DNA of 6,655 bases from DASQJJ01 sp035631115 (GCA_035631115.1 DASQJJ010000059.1:1-6655), one strand, 5' to 3'. Shown: positions 1 through 4,456, numbered from the stretch's first letter. Numbers and translations are program-made. Notes: generated by a model not told the origin, from the sequence alone.

Positions 1-2
1 AC

Positions 3-491
3 ATGTGGGCACAAATTTTGGGTGCCGATAAGTATAGTAGTGCAAATGGAAATAAAGGAGACCTTAAGCCTGGCCAAGAGCTTGACCTAAAAGACGCAAC
101 AAAGAAAAAAGAGCAGAAATCCCCAAATGAGGCTCCAATGAGCTACTTTAAAGAAATTAAAGAGGCTGGTAAAACCTCTATGCATAAGGAGTCTGCAGAA
201 ATTAGACAACAAGTCCAAAGCATTATGTACGAGCTGCAACGATTGGCAGGTGCAACTAAGGCAATAGAACAGCACGTTGCCCAAGCAGTAGGTACGGGAG
301 TAGTAAATCCAGGGAAATACCATGTTACCTTTTTTGAATGGATGTTTGGTGTTATTAGGGAAGCGCGGAAAAAAGTGGAAAATGCTGGAGCCTGGCTCCA
401 TACAGTAAAAAAGAAAAGTGGTGGATTTAATAAGAAAAATATGTCTCATCTTATGTCTGGGGAACGCTCCGTCTCCAACCAAACCTCCTAG
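3..491 (+). CDS. DUF5660-like hypothetical protein, 3' part of gene
   Basis: The reading frame is open from the left edge to a TAG at 489-491. The first ATG is at base 3 and I see no start signal, so the true start is probably outside the window. The visible 162 residues are hydrophilic and Lys-rich. A GDLKPGQELDLK segment near the N-terminus is followed by a Lys/Gln linker (about 33-45), a helical region with a possible coiled coil (about 55-95), an aromatic FFEWMFGVIREARKK segment (about 110-124), and a Lys-rich tail ending in SGERSVSNQTS. The FFEW...ARKK plus terminal SGER..-NQT pattern is what I recall of DUF5660, an uncharacterised family from Microgenomates-type CPR genomes. That assignment is from memory and was not searched. 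No signal peptide or membrane helix is evident and the function is unknown. The next gene starts 48 bp downstream behind its own possible promoter. Confidence 0.6.
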   Translation: MWAQILGADKYSSANGNKGDLKPGQELDLKDATKKKEQKSPNEAPMSYFKEIKEAGKTSMHKESAEIRQQVQSIMYELQRLAGATKAIEQHVAQAVGTGVVNPGKYHVTFFEWMFGVIREARKKVENAGAWLHTVKKKSGGFNKKNMSHLMSGERSVSNQTS

Positions 492-492
492 C

Positions 493-519
493 TTGACAAT
501 AGCCTCAAAAAGATATAAA
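493..519 (+). promoter_or_regulatory. possible promoter of the M29 aminopeptidase gene
   Basis: A perfect TTGACA (493-498) is followed after a short 15-nt spacer by TATAAA (514-519). Transcription would start near 526, leaving a 5' leader of about 14 nt with no Shine-Dalgarno. The short spacer makes this tentative. TCTAAT at 530-535 is an alternative -10 that would give an almost leaderless mRNA. Confidence 0.4.
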
Positions 520-539
520 GTACTACAAGTCTAATTTAT

Positions 540-2240
540 ATGACAGCTGAAGTACGAAAACCAGGTCCACCTTCTCATGTACCCGACGTTATCCCCGGGA
601 TGATGCCAGTTGGCCCACATCAACTCCACAAAGCACCTGAATTTGCAGCAAAACAACGCACTGAAACAATAACTTTTCCCAAGGATGCAGATAGAGCGCG
701 GCTTTACCATTATTCTGAAACAGGAGAAGTGATACCAAATCAAGACGTATTATTTAAAATGGCAACTATTGTTGTTGATTCGGTAAAGGTCAAGCCTGGA
801 GGTAAATTACTCACTTATCTAGCTGTAGAGGATGAAGCAGGATTGGCATATGCAAACACCGTTATTGCTGTTGCACAAGCAAAAGGTATTACCGATATTC
901 ATTATCTAGATAGAAGACCGTCGATAGAGCTAGAGCGGATAAAAGCATTTTCACAAATGGATCCGCAGCAAAGAGCTGATGCAATAGAAGAATTAATGGT
1001 CCACGAGCGAGCAGAAATGAAGTGGGCAGACGGTATTGCTGCCGTTCGGTATACGATGGATCCTCAATTTACCGCTCAGATGACAGATGAAGAGCATAAT
1101 GCATATGAAGAAATGCAGCACGCACGAATGTACTCGCCACATGAAGGAGAAGAAGAAAGTAAAAAAGGCCCAGATAAAATACGTCTTCAAGAAAGAGAGT
1201 GGATGGGTGCATCACAACCACGAGCTGGTACAGCAAAAGCAGATAGTATTGTAAATGGGTACGAAATTAGCCATGAAAACCAAATATATTACTGGCTAAA
1301 AGGATGCGAAAGAAATCCACACGAAATATTAAAGTCTCAAGAAAAGCTTGCTGTACACATGAGTAATTCACGCCGAATCCGCGTTATGTCTACACCTCCA
1401 GAAAAGAATATGTTTTTCAAAGATCCGCGATTTGTTACCGATTTGGTTGTTGTTACACAAATTGTTAAAGATGGTCAAGTTGTGCCACGCCGGTGGGACA
1501 ATCATGCAGGTCTTGAGAAAAATTTTCCAGGGAGTGAGGTATTTGGAGCACCATCAGACGTAAATAACCCTGCAGAACTGGGACAATATAAGGAAGTAAT
1601 TACTGGACAACTTGCGTATCCATTCCCTGTGATGTTTGAAGATGTTTTACTCAGCAATATATCTCTACGGTATCAGCACGGAAGGCTTGCATCATGGGAA
1701 ATTGTTGGGGATGATGCAGATCCAGAAATAATCAAGCAACGCGCACATTTTGCAAAAGTCTTAGCAGAAAATCCGGGAGTCGACAGAATTGGAGAAAGTG
1801 CTATGGGTACCAATCAATATCCACCATACAGCTCTATAGATATTGGCCTTAATGAGAAGCGTACCGGCGTCCATTTTGCTCTGGGGATGAGCTATCTAAA
1901 TCAAAAAGACGAAACAGGTGTTATGGCAGATTTGGATAATGGGAATGGTGACTGTAAAGTACATGCAGATCTTATTCTGCCAATGACCCCAGAAAATCCT
2001 GGACAATTGTGGGCAGAGGTAGATGTGCCACAAAATGACGGAAGTATCCAACAGGAATGGACACTCATTTTAGCAGATGGTGCATTTGTGAAAAAATTAG
2101 ACAATGGACAATATGTGGCAGATGAGGATTTGAAGGTTATTAATTACCCAGCTGCACATATAGAGCCTTTTGATGCACCAGAATTTACAGCATTGCCAGA
2201 ATCTCTTCCTGACAGAAGATCAGAACCAGAAGCTGTATAG
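540..2240 (+). CDS. M29-family metallo-aminopeptidase with terminal extensions
   Basis: Peptidase family M29 (AmpS/AmpT, aminopeptidase II type) uses two divalent metals to remove N-terminal residues from peptides in the cytoplasm. Family landmarks are present in order: an N-domain beginning near residue 70 (VKPGGKLLTYLAVEDEA), SEVFGAP with E333, RIGESAMGTN with E419, the segment around H445 and Y452 (GVHFALGMSY), and VHADL with H475 and D477. The spacing H-7-Y-23-H-2-D closely matches T. thermophilus AmpT (E250, E316, H345, Y352, H376, D378, from memory). All six catalytic or metal-binding positions are therefore intact. The protein is 566 aa against roughly 410 for the family. The excess is a Pro-rich N-terminal extension of about 65 residues, modest insertions including an acidic EEE/KK stretch near 200-212, and a C-terminal extension of about 55 residues ending in a Pro/Glu-rich tail. 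No signal peptide is seen. No Shine-Dalgarno precedes the ATG. The extensions could carry a targeting or oligomerisation role, which is unresolved. Confidence 0.87.
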   Translation: MTAEVRKPGPPSHVPDVIPGMMPVGPHQLHKAPEFAAKQRTETITFPKDADRARLYHYSETGEVIPNQDVLFKMATIVVDSVKVKPGGKLLTYLAVEDEAGLAYANTVIAVAQAKGITDIHYLDRRPSIELERIKAFSQMDPQQRADAIEELMVHERAEMKWADGIAAVRYTMDPQFTAQMTDEEHNAYEEMQHARMYSPHEGEEESKKGPDKIRLQEREWMGASQPRAGTAKADSIVNGYEISHENQIYYWLKGCERNPHEILKSQEKLAVHMSNSRRIRVMSTPPEKNMFFKDPRFVTDLVVVTQIVKDGQVVPRRWDNHAGLEKNFPGSEVFGAPSDVNNPAELGQYKEVITGQLAYPFPVMFEDVLLSNISLRYQHGRLASWEIVGDDADPEIIKQRAHFAKVLAENPGVDRIGESAMGTNQYPPYSSIDIGLNEKRTGVHFALGMSYLNQKDETGVMADLDNGNGDCKVHADLILPMTPENPGQLWAEVDVPQNDGSIQQEWTLILADGAFVKKLDNGQYVADEDLKVINYPAAHIEPFDAPEFTALPESLPDRRSEPEAV

Positions 2241-2251
2241 AAATTTTCCCC

Positions 2252-2281
2252 TTGCAAAGGAAAAAAAATGTTTGCTATAAT
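2252..2281 (+). promoter_or_regulatory. promoter of unit A (Ile attenuator)
   Basis: TTGCAA (2252-2257), an 18-nt spacer and TATAAT (2276-2281), with an upstream TG (2273-2274) giving the extended -10 TGCTATAAT. It starts 12 nt after the aminopeptidase stop codon. Predicted transcription start is about 2288-2289, that is, at the ATG of the leader peptide. The 12-mer tttgctataatt recurs before the tRNA-Val gene. Confidence 0.85.
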
Positions 2282-2288
2282 TATTTTT

Positions 2289-2333
2289 ATGATACAGAAA
2301 CAACTTATTAGTATTATTATCCTTATCCGCTAA
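2289..2333 (+). CDS. Ile-rich leader peptide of unit A
   Basis: This 14-codon ORF encodes MIQKQLISIIILIR and ends in TAA. Its ATG lies 7 nt after the end of the TATAAT box, so the mRNA is predicted to be leaderless. Six of 14 codons are Ile, five of them within residues 7-13 (ATT, ATT, ATT, ATC, ATC), with two Leu codons among them. These codons lie on the ascending arm of hairpin 1:2 (2301-2322). The stop codon ends 2 nt before the antiterminator segment (2336-2342). A ribosome stalled on the Ile codons would occupy arm 1 and leave arm 2 free; a ribosome at the stop would cover arm 2. This is the geometry of known attenuator leader peptides. It is too short for gene callers. The assignment to Ile, rather than to branched-chain amino acids together, is an inference from codon counts. 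Confidence 0.85.
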   Translation: MIQKQLISIIILIR

Positions 2334-2388
2334 CGCGGCGGGGTGATAGTACCTAAGTTGTATTATTCCCGCCGAAAGGCGGTTTTTT
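2301..2388 (+). promoter_or_regulatory. transcription attenuator A (Ile-type), alternative hairpins
   Basis: Arms 1:2 pair CAACTTA (2301-2307) with TAAGTTG (2354-2360), then 2311-2322 with 2341-2352 (12 bp, three of them G-U), capped by CCGC/GCGG (2327-2330 with 2335-2338). The terminator 3:4 is CCGCC/GGCGG with a GAAA loop. The competing antiterminator 2:3 pairs CGGCGGG (2336-2342) with CCCGCCG (2368-2374), 7 bp plus a possible G-U. It is incompatible with both other helices. Stalling on the Ile codons should therefore permit read-through into the 67-aa gene. Confidence 0.82.
2369..2388 (+). terminator. attenuator A terminator hairpin
   Basis: CCGCC (2369-2373), GAAA tetraloop and GGCGG (2378-2382) are followed by six T (2383-2388). 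It lies about 80-100 nt after the promoter and 145 nt before the small gene, so termination here gives a short leader RNA of about 100 nt. Confidence 0.88.
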
Positions 2389-2514
2389 GATGGACAATAC
2401 GTCATTCTGGCTTGTCCAGAATCATATAAATAGTCCGTCATCCCTTAGCAAGTGCTCTTCGAGCTGCGCTACGAATAGTAGGTAAGGCGAGAAGGAAACT
2501 GCAGGGGATTGTGG
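2389..2514 (+). other. leader spacer of unit A with hairpin and tRNA-like remnant
   Basis: No plausible gene lies between the terminator and the Shine-Dalgarno of the 67-aa gene. TTCTGG (2405-2410) and CCAGAA (2416-2421) form a 6-bp hairpin, preceded by GTCATTCTGG, which resembles the left half of the GTCAT-type palindromes in units B and C. On the minus strand, about 2438-2475 resembles a tRNA D-arm region (TAGCGCAGCTCGAAGAGCAC). No anticodon or T arm can be folded, so this is at best a tRNA fragment. Confidence 0.4.
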
Positions 2515-2523
2515 AAGGAGGTG
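2515..2523 (+). promoter_or_regulatory. strong ribosome binding site of the 67-aa gene
   Basis: AAGGAGGTG is a full-length Shine-Dalgarno, with GGAGG ending 11 nt before the ATG at 2533. The stretch GGAGGTGAAATRAATTATG is shared with the 71-aa gene of unit B, differing only at R. Confidence 0.85.
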
Positions 2524-2532
2524 AAATGAATT

Positions 2533-2736
2533 ATGGCAAAAAAAGTACAACAAACAGTTCCAGCAAGAGAAGGAACAAGAAGAGGAGCCTTTACTATGTC
2601 TACAGTCCGAGGACAAGAAGGTAAATTAGCGCCAACACGAGACGATCATGTTGCAAGACCTGCAGAAATGTCTACTGCTGATTGGCAAAAACAATCAAGA
2701 GGATGGTATGGTGTAAATGCTGAGGCAGGAGTATAA
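2533..2736 (+). CDS. small protein of unknown function, no isoleucine (unit A)
   Basis: I do not recognise this 67-aa protein. It starts MAKKVQQTVPAREGTRRG and is hydrophilic, basic in the N-terminal half and rich in Arg, Ala, Gly, Thr and Gln. Trp and Tyr cluster near the C-terminus (WQKQSRGWYG). There is no signal peptide, membrane segment or Cys pair, and it may be largely disordered. It contains no Ile; only Ile and Cys are missing from the 20 residues. It lies downstream of an Ile-type leader-peptide attenuator. The start is fixed by the strong Shine-Dalgarno. A terminator begins 11 nt after the stop, so the gene is monocistronic. From the context I infer that it is made when charged Ile-tRNA is scarce. 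No biochemical role can be assigned. Confidence 0.75.
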   Translation: MAKKVQQTVPAREGTRRGAFTMSTVRGQEGKLAPTRDDHVARPAEMSTADWQKQSRGWYGVNAEAGV

Positions 2737-2746
2737 GGGAATTATT

Positions 2747-2802
2747 TTCAGGGGTATTGGCACATGTTCTGATACATCACATACTAATACCCCTGAATTT
2801 TT
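2747..2802 (+). terminator. terminator of unit A
   Basis: TTCAGGGGTATT (2747-2758) pairs perfectly with AATACCCCTGAA (2786-2797), 12 bp, followed by TTTTT (2798-2802). The 27-nt loop is longer than usual but can fold a small ATGT/ACAT hairpin. It closes the transcription unit of the 67-aa gene. Confidence 0.8.
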
Positions 2803-2806
2803 CCTC

Positions 2807-2835
2807 TTGAAATTAAAAAAAATCTTTGCTAGTAT
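2807..2835 (+). promoter_or_regulatory. promoter of unit B (Phe attenuator)
   Basis: TTGAAA (2807-2812), a 17-nt spacer and TAGTAT (2830-2835), with TG at 2827-2828 forming an extended -10. Predicted start is about 2842, at most about 3 nt before the leader-peptide ATG at 2845. The promoter begins directly after the unit A terminator. Confidence 0.75.
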
Positions 2836-2844
2836 ATTTGTACA

Positions 2845-2913
2845 ATGACATTCTCAAGAAGATTTAGTATTTTCTTTTTTAACTCCTTAGATGGGGGAGA
2901 ATGTACTTGTTAA
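2845..2913 (+). CDS. Phe-rich leader peptide of unit B
   Basis: This is a 22-codon ORF beginning MTFSRRFSIFFFNS and ending in TAA. Five Phe codons occur in the first 12 residues, three of them consecutive (TTC TTT TTT, 2872-2880). The ATG lies 9 nt after the -10 box, so it is leaderless or nearly so. The FSIFFF pattern recalls known Phe attenuator leaders such as E. coli pheM, which also carries an FFF run. A ribosome stalled on the Phe run would have its leading edge just short of 2894, where the antiterminator segment begins. Unlike units A and C, translation continues through the antiterminator segment and stops beyond it (2911-2913). Confidence 0.82.
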   Translation: MTFSRRFSIFFFNSLDGGECTC

Positions 2914-2958
2914 AGTAAATTAACAAAAATACACAGCTCCCCACAGGGGAGTTTTTTT
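2848..2958 (+). promoter_or_regulatory. transcription attenuator B (Phe-type), alternative hairpins
   Basis: Arms 1:2 pair ACATTCTC (2848-2855) with GAGAATGT (2897-2904), 8 bp. They enclose a second 8-bp hairpin, 2856-2863 with 2869-2876, that contains Phe codons. An extra hairpin TTGTTAA/TTAACAA (2907-2913 with 2920-2926) follows. The antiterminator 2:3 pairs GGGGAG (2894-2899) with CTCCCC (2937-2942), which is the ascending arm of the terminator. GGGGAG is identical to the descending arm of the terminator, so the structures are mutually exclusive. Confidence 0.8.
2937..2958 (+). terminator. attenuator B terminator hairpin
   Basis: CTCCCC (2937-2942), ACA loop and GGGGAG (2946-2951) are followed by seven T (2952-2958). 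It lies upstream of the 71-aa gene and would truncate the transcript to about 115 nt. Confidence 0.88.
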
Positions 2959-2970
2959 GTGGTGTTGGTT

Positions 2971-3026
2971 GTCATCTCGAGCTTGTCGAGAGATCTCATG
3001 AGATTTCTCACTTTGTTCGAAATGAC
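2971..3026 (+). repeat. GTCAT palindromic element, copy 1 (unit B)
   Basis: This 56-nt imperfect palindrome starts GTCATCTCGA and ends TCGAAATGAC, with the centre around ATCTCATGAGAT. It lies between the attenuator terminator and the Shine-Dalgarno. Its right part (3000-3029) is identical over 30 nt to 4499-4528 in unit C. It would fold into a long stem-loop in the read-through RNA. It resembles REP-type intergenic palindromes common in other bacterial genomes. Confidence 0.8.
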
Positions 3027-3035
3027 AAATAAGAA

Positions 3036-3043
3036 GGGAGGTG
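3036..3043 (+). promoter_or_regulatory. strong ribosome binding site of the 71-aa gene
   Basis: GGGAGGTG, with GGAGG ending 11 nt before the ATG at 3053. Sequence and spacing match those of the 67-aa gene, except for one base between Shine-Dalgarno and ATG. Confidence 0.85.
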
Positions 3044-3052
3044 AAATAAATT

Positions 3053-3268
3053 ATGGTAAGAACAGCAATGGGAGGTAGATCAGCAGTTAGAGACGGCATG
3101 AACGAAGCAGCGCTAGAACAAGCGAATTCTGTTGCAGCACGAAGAGCTAAAGAAACCGGTGTACTTAGTAATGATGCGGGCAGAGGAATACTGGCAAGAG
3201 AAGGAAAGGTAGTAGTTGTTGCAGGAACTGTCAGGCCTTTGGATTTAGGAGAACCAATGGGTTTTTAA
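3053..3268 (+). CDS. small protein of unknown function, Phe only at C-terminus (unit B)
   Basis: This 71-aa protein is not recognised. It starts MVRTAMGGRSAVRDGMNEAA and is rich in Ala, Gly, Arg and Val. An Ala/Glu/Arg-rich probably helical segment (about 17-36) is followed by a Gly-rich turn and a hydrophobic KVVVVAGTVRPLDL stretch (about 52-65) that looks like a buried beta strand rather than a membrane helix. Trp, Tyr, His and Cys are absent. The single Phe is the final residue, although the gene lies behind a Phe-type attenuator. The start is set by the strong Shine-Dalgarno. A terminator starts 20 nt after the stop, so the unit is monocistronic. I infer induction on Phe limitation; function unknown. 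No convincing alignment to the unit A or C proteins is visible by eye. Confidence 0.75.
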   Translation: MVRTAMGGRSAVRDGMNEAALEQANSVAARRAKETGVLSNDAGRGILAREGKVVVVAGTVRPLDLGEPMGF

Positions 3269-3287
3269 TTTCATTTTTGTGAAACAG

Positions 3288-3328
3288 ACAAGGGTTGTTA
3301 TGGCATTAACCAGACAACCCTTGTTTTT
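3288..3328 (+). terminator. terminator of unit B
   Basis: ACAAGGGTTGT (3288-3298) pairs perfectly with ACAACCCTTGT (3314-3324), 11 bp with a 15-nt loop, followed by a T run (3324-3328). It isolates unit B from the tRNA gene. Confidence 0.9.
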
Positions 3329-3334
3329 ATGCTT

Positions 3335-3361
3335 TTGAAGAAATCCAATCTTTGCTATAAT
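3335..3361 (+). promoter_or_regulatory. tRNA-Val promoter (extended -10)
   Basis: TGCTATAAT is a perfect extended -10, with TATAAT at 3356-3361. A weak TTGAAG (3335-3340) lies 15 nt upstream, a short spacing, so the TG motif probably dominates. Predicted start is about 3368, just before the tRNA 5' end at 3371. Confidence 0.8.
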
Positions 3362-3370
3362 TGAGCGTAC

Positions 3371-3444
3371 GGAGCTATAGCTCAGTTGGCTAGAGCGTTT
3401 CATTGACATTGAAAAGGTCACTGGTTCGAGTCCAGTTAGCTCCA
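3371..3444 (+). tRNA. tRNA-Val (GAC anticodon)
   Basis: A complete cloverleaf can be folded by eye: acceptor GGAGCTA/TAGCTCC, D stem GCTC/GAGC, anticodon stem TTTCA/TGAAA with loop TTGACAT (anticodon GAC), variable loop AGGTC, and T stem ACTGG/CCAGT with loop TTCGAGT. The discriminator is A3444. The bases after it read CCCC, so CCA is not encoded and must be added by CCA-adding enzyme. GAC reads Val GUC/GUU codons. The HD gene follows 27 nt downstream with its own -10. Confidence 0.96.
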
Positions 3445-3456
3445 CCCCATCTAACC

Positions 3457-3465
3457 TGATATACT
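3457..3465 (+). promoter_or_regulatory. extended -10 promoter of the HD gene, leaderless
   Basis: TGATATACT has TG at 3457-3458 and TATACT at 3460-3465. Only 6 nt separate it from the ATG at 3472, so the transcript should start at the ATG. No clear -35 is visible; that region is inside the tRNA gene. Confidence 0.65.
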
Positions 3466-3471
3466 AACTCT

Positions 3472-4026
3472 ATGACTAGAGAAATTGCTCTTCAGATTCT
3501 CACAAAGCATTTATCCAATCCTATTCTTTTAAAGCATTCTTTTGCAGTAGAGGCAGTAATGAAGACCTTAGCACTTAAATTTAATGGGAATGTCGAGGAA
3601 TGGGGCATAACAGGACTTTTGCATGATGCAGACTACGAAAAATGCAAAGGCAATCCAGATAAGCATGGACTATTTCTTTTTGAATTAGAGCCAAATAGTA
3701 TCCCCAATGTTGTTGAGCATGCTATAAAGGCACACAATTTTGAATTTACCAAAGTTACGTCGGAAAGTCCTATGGATTGGGCATTGTACTGCTGTGACGA
3801 GCTAACGGGCATTATTATGGCACTTACAGAGGAGAATAAAGAAAAGCAATTAGTCTTTCCAACCAAAGACATCGTATTACAAAAATTACAAGACAAAGAA
3901 TTTGCAAAAGCTGCAAAAAAGGAAAAAATCTTACTTTGCGAAGCAAAATTAGGAATTCCACTCCAAGAATTTGTGGACATTACGCTTAAGTCTCTGCAGG
4001 GAATTCAGGAAGAATTAGCACCTTAA
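3472..4026 (+). CDS. HD-domain metal-dependent phosphohydrolase
   Basis: This 184-aa cytoplasmic protein is of the HD superfamily, whose His/Asp residues bind divalent metal and hydrolyse phosphate esters of nucleotides or related substrates. The ordered signature is visible: H22 (LKHSFAVE), the H51-D52 doublet in TGLLHDADYEK, H65 (DKHG), H83 and H88 (VVEHAIKAHN), and D109 (CCDELTG). This layout resembles small single-domain HD proteins annotated as HDIG or phosphohydrolase proteins. The C-terminal third (about 120-184) is Lys/Glu-rich and helical. No RelA/SpoT synthetase, helicase or sensor domain is present. The substrate cannot be told from sequence. The gene is predicted leaderless, with the -10 box ending 6 nt before the ATG and no Shine-Dalgarno. 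It lies just behind tRNA-Val and may receive some read-through from it. There is no obvious terminator after the stop. Confidence 0.85.
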   Translation: MTREIALQILTKHLSNPILLKHSFAVEAVMKTLALKFNGNVEEWGITGLLHDADYEKCKGNPDKHGLFLFELEPNSIPNVVEHAIKAHNFEFTKVTSESPMDWALYCCDELTGIIMALTEENKEKQLVFPTKDIVLQKLQDKEFAKAAKKEKILLCEAKLGIPLQEFVDITLKSLQGIQEELAP

Positions 4027-4048
4027 ATAACAATTACTACTTACTATA

Positions 4049-4077
4049 TTGCTTCAAATAGAATCTTATAGTATAAT
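4049..4077 (+). promoter_or_regulatory. promoter of the 72-aa gene, leaderless
   Basis: TTGCTT (4049-4054), a 17-nt spacer and TATAAT (4072-4077). The ATG at 4084 is 6 nt past the -10, placing the predicted start at the initiation codon. There is no Shine-Dalgarno. Confidence 0.8.
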
Positions 4078-4083
4078 ATCTGC

Positions 4084-4302
4084 ATGAATCAAAAGCCTTG
4101 TCCCCAACAAGAAAGAGAACGTTTATTTGATAGGATTACGCGAGATAGTGAAAGATACGATAAATGGCAAGATACTCTTATGCCACACCCTCATACTCCA
4201 GCGTATAGAGCCCGTTTTAAAAATATTGAAAGAAGATTAAGACGACGTATTGAAGATGCATTAGAAGCTGTAAGACAATTGGACAGAGTCGAAGCTTCCT
4301 AA
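4084..4302 (+). CDS. small charged hypothetical protein
   Basis: This 72-aa protein starts MNQKPCPQQERERLFDRI. It is very rich in Arg, Glu and Asp and probably all-helical, with an Arg-dense segment (RRLRRRIEDALEAVRQL, about 51-67) that could be a short coiled coil or a nucleic-acid-binding helix. There is no signal peptide or membrane helix. I do not recognise the family. Coding status is supported by the well-formed leaderless promoter and by charged, low-hydrophobicity composition. It stands alone between the HD gene (57 nt upstream) and the unit C promoter (22 nt downstream), with no clear terminator after it. Confidence 0.65.
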   Translation: MNQKPCPQQERERLFDRITRDSERYDKWQDTLMPHPHTPAYRARFKNIERRLRRRIEDALEAVRQLDRVEAS

Positions 4303-4324
4303 AAATCAGTGACCATGACTAAAT

Positions 4325-4354
4325 TTGACAACCTAACATTTTATTTGATACACT
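4325..4354 (+). promoter_or_regulatory. promoter of unit C (Thr attenuator)
   Basis: A perfect TTGACA (4325-4330), an 18-nt spacer and TACACT (4349-4354), with TG at 4346-4347 forming TGATACACT. Predicted start is about 4361-4363, at the leader-peptide ATG. Confidence 0.8.
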
Positions 4355-4362
4355 AATAAGTA

Positions 4363-4407
4363 ATGAAAATACAAATCGCATTAACAACTACTACAACTCT
4401 TTCGTAA
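4363..4407 (+). CDS. Thr-rich leader peptide of unit C
   Basis: This 14-codon ORF encodes MKIQIALTTTTTLS and ends in TAA. Five consecutive Thr codons (ACA ACT ACT ACA ACT, 4384-4398) lie exactly on the ascending arm of hairpin 1:2, and the stop codon abuts the antiterminator segment (4408). It closely parallels the E. coli thr operon leader (thrL), which also has a run of Thr codons. The next large gene is thrS, so the amino acid and the target agree. The ATG is 8 nt after the -10 box, so the mRNA is leaderless or nearly so. I see no other reason for a TTTTT peptide at this position. Confidence 0.88.
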   Translation: MKIQIALTTTTTLS

Positions 4408-4456
4408 GGAGGTTGTAGTTGCTGTGCAAATTCGACCTCCGAAAGGAGGTTTTTTT
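4385..4456 (+). promoter_or_regulatory. transcription attenuator C (Thr-type), alternative hairpins
   Basis: Arms 1:2 pair CTACAAC (4391-4397) with GTTGTAG (4412-4418), extended by CAA/TTG (4385-4387 with 4419-4421) across a 3-nt bulge. The terminator 3:4 is ACCTCC/GGAGGT. The antiterminator 2:3 pairs GGAGGTTG (4408-4415) with CGACCTCC (4433-4440), 8 bp including one G-U. GGAGGT in arm 2 equals the descending arm of the terminator. Stalling on Thr codons blocks arm 1 and permits 2:3; a ribosome at the stop covers arm 2 and permits 3:4. Confidence 0.86.
4435..4456 (+). terminator. attenuator C terminator hairpin
   Basis: ACCTCC (4435-4440), GAAA tetraloop and GGAGGT (4445-4450), then six further T (4451-4456). 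Termination here would leave a leader RNA of about 95 nt and no expression of the 84-aa gene. Confidence 0.9.

Noticed and set aside
87..482. Long minus-strand open frame antisense to the first gene
   Set aside because: Cys/Phe-rich, low-complexity translation without initiation signals, complementary to a plausible gene. The same holds for the other antisense frames, for example 993-1190, 3633-3980, 5529-5819 and 6150-6383.
2241..2265. Intrinsic terminator of the aminopeptidase gene (TTTTCC/GGAAAA inverted repeat)
   Set aside because: The stem is interrupted by mismatches, AT-rich, has no T run in the right place, and overlaps the -35 box of unit A.
2335..2388. T-box riboswitch in unit A (GGGTGATAGTACC looks like the T-box motif)
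   Set aside because: Units B and C have no such motif, there is no Stem I or specifier loop, and the transcript before the terminator is only about 100 nt. The leader-peptide model explains all three units.
2288..2390. Unit A 5' region as a stand-alone small RNA gene with its own promoter and terminator
   Set aside because: A terminated RNA of about 100 nt is expected, but the Ile-rich ORF and the competing antiterminator, repeated in units B and C with other amino acids, make attenuation the better account. A secondary role of the RNA cannot be excluded.
2436..2480. Functional minus-strand tRNA gene
   Set aside because: Only the D-arm region matches; the anticodon stem does not pair and there is no T arm.
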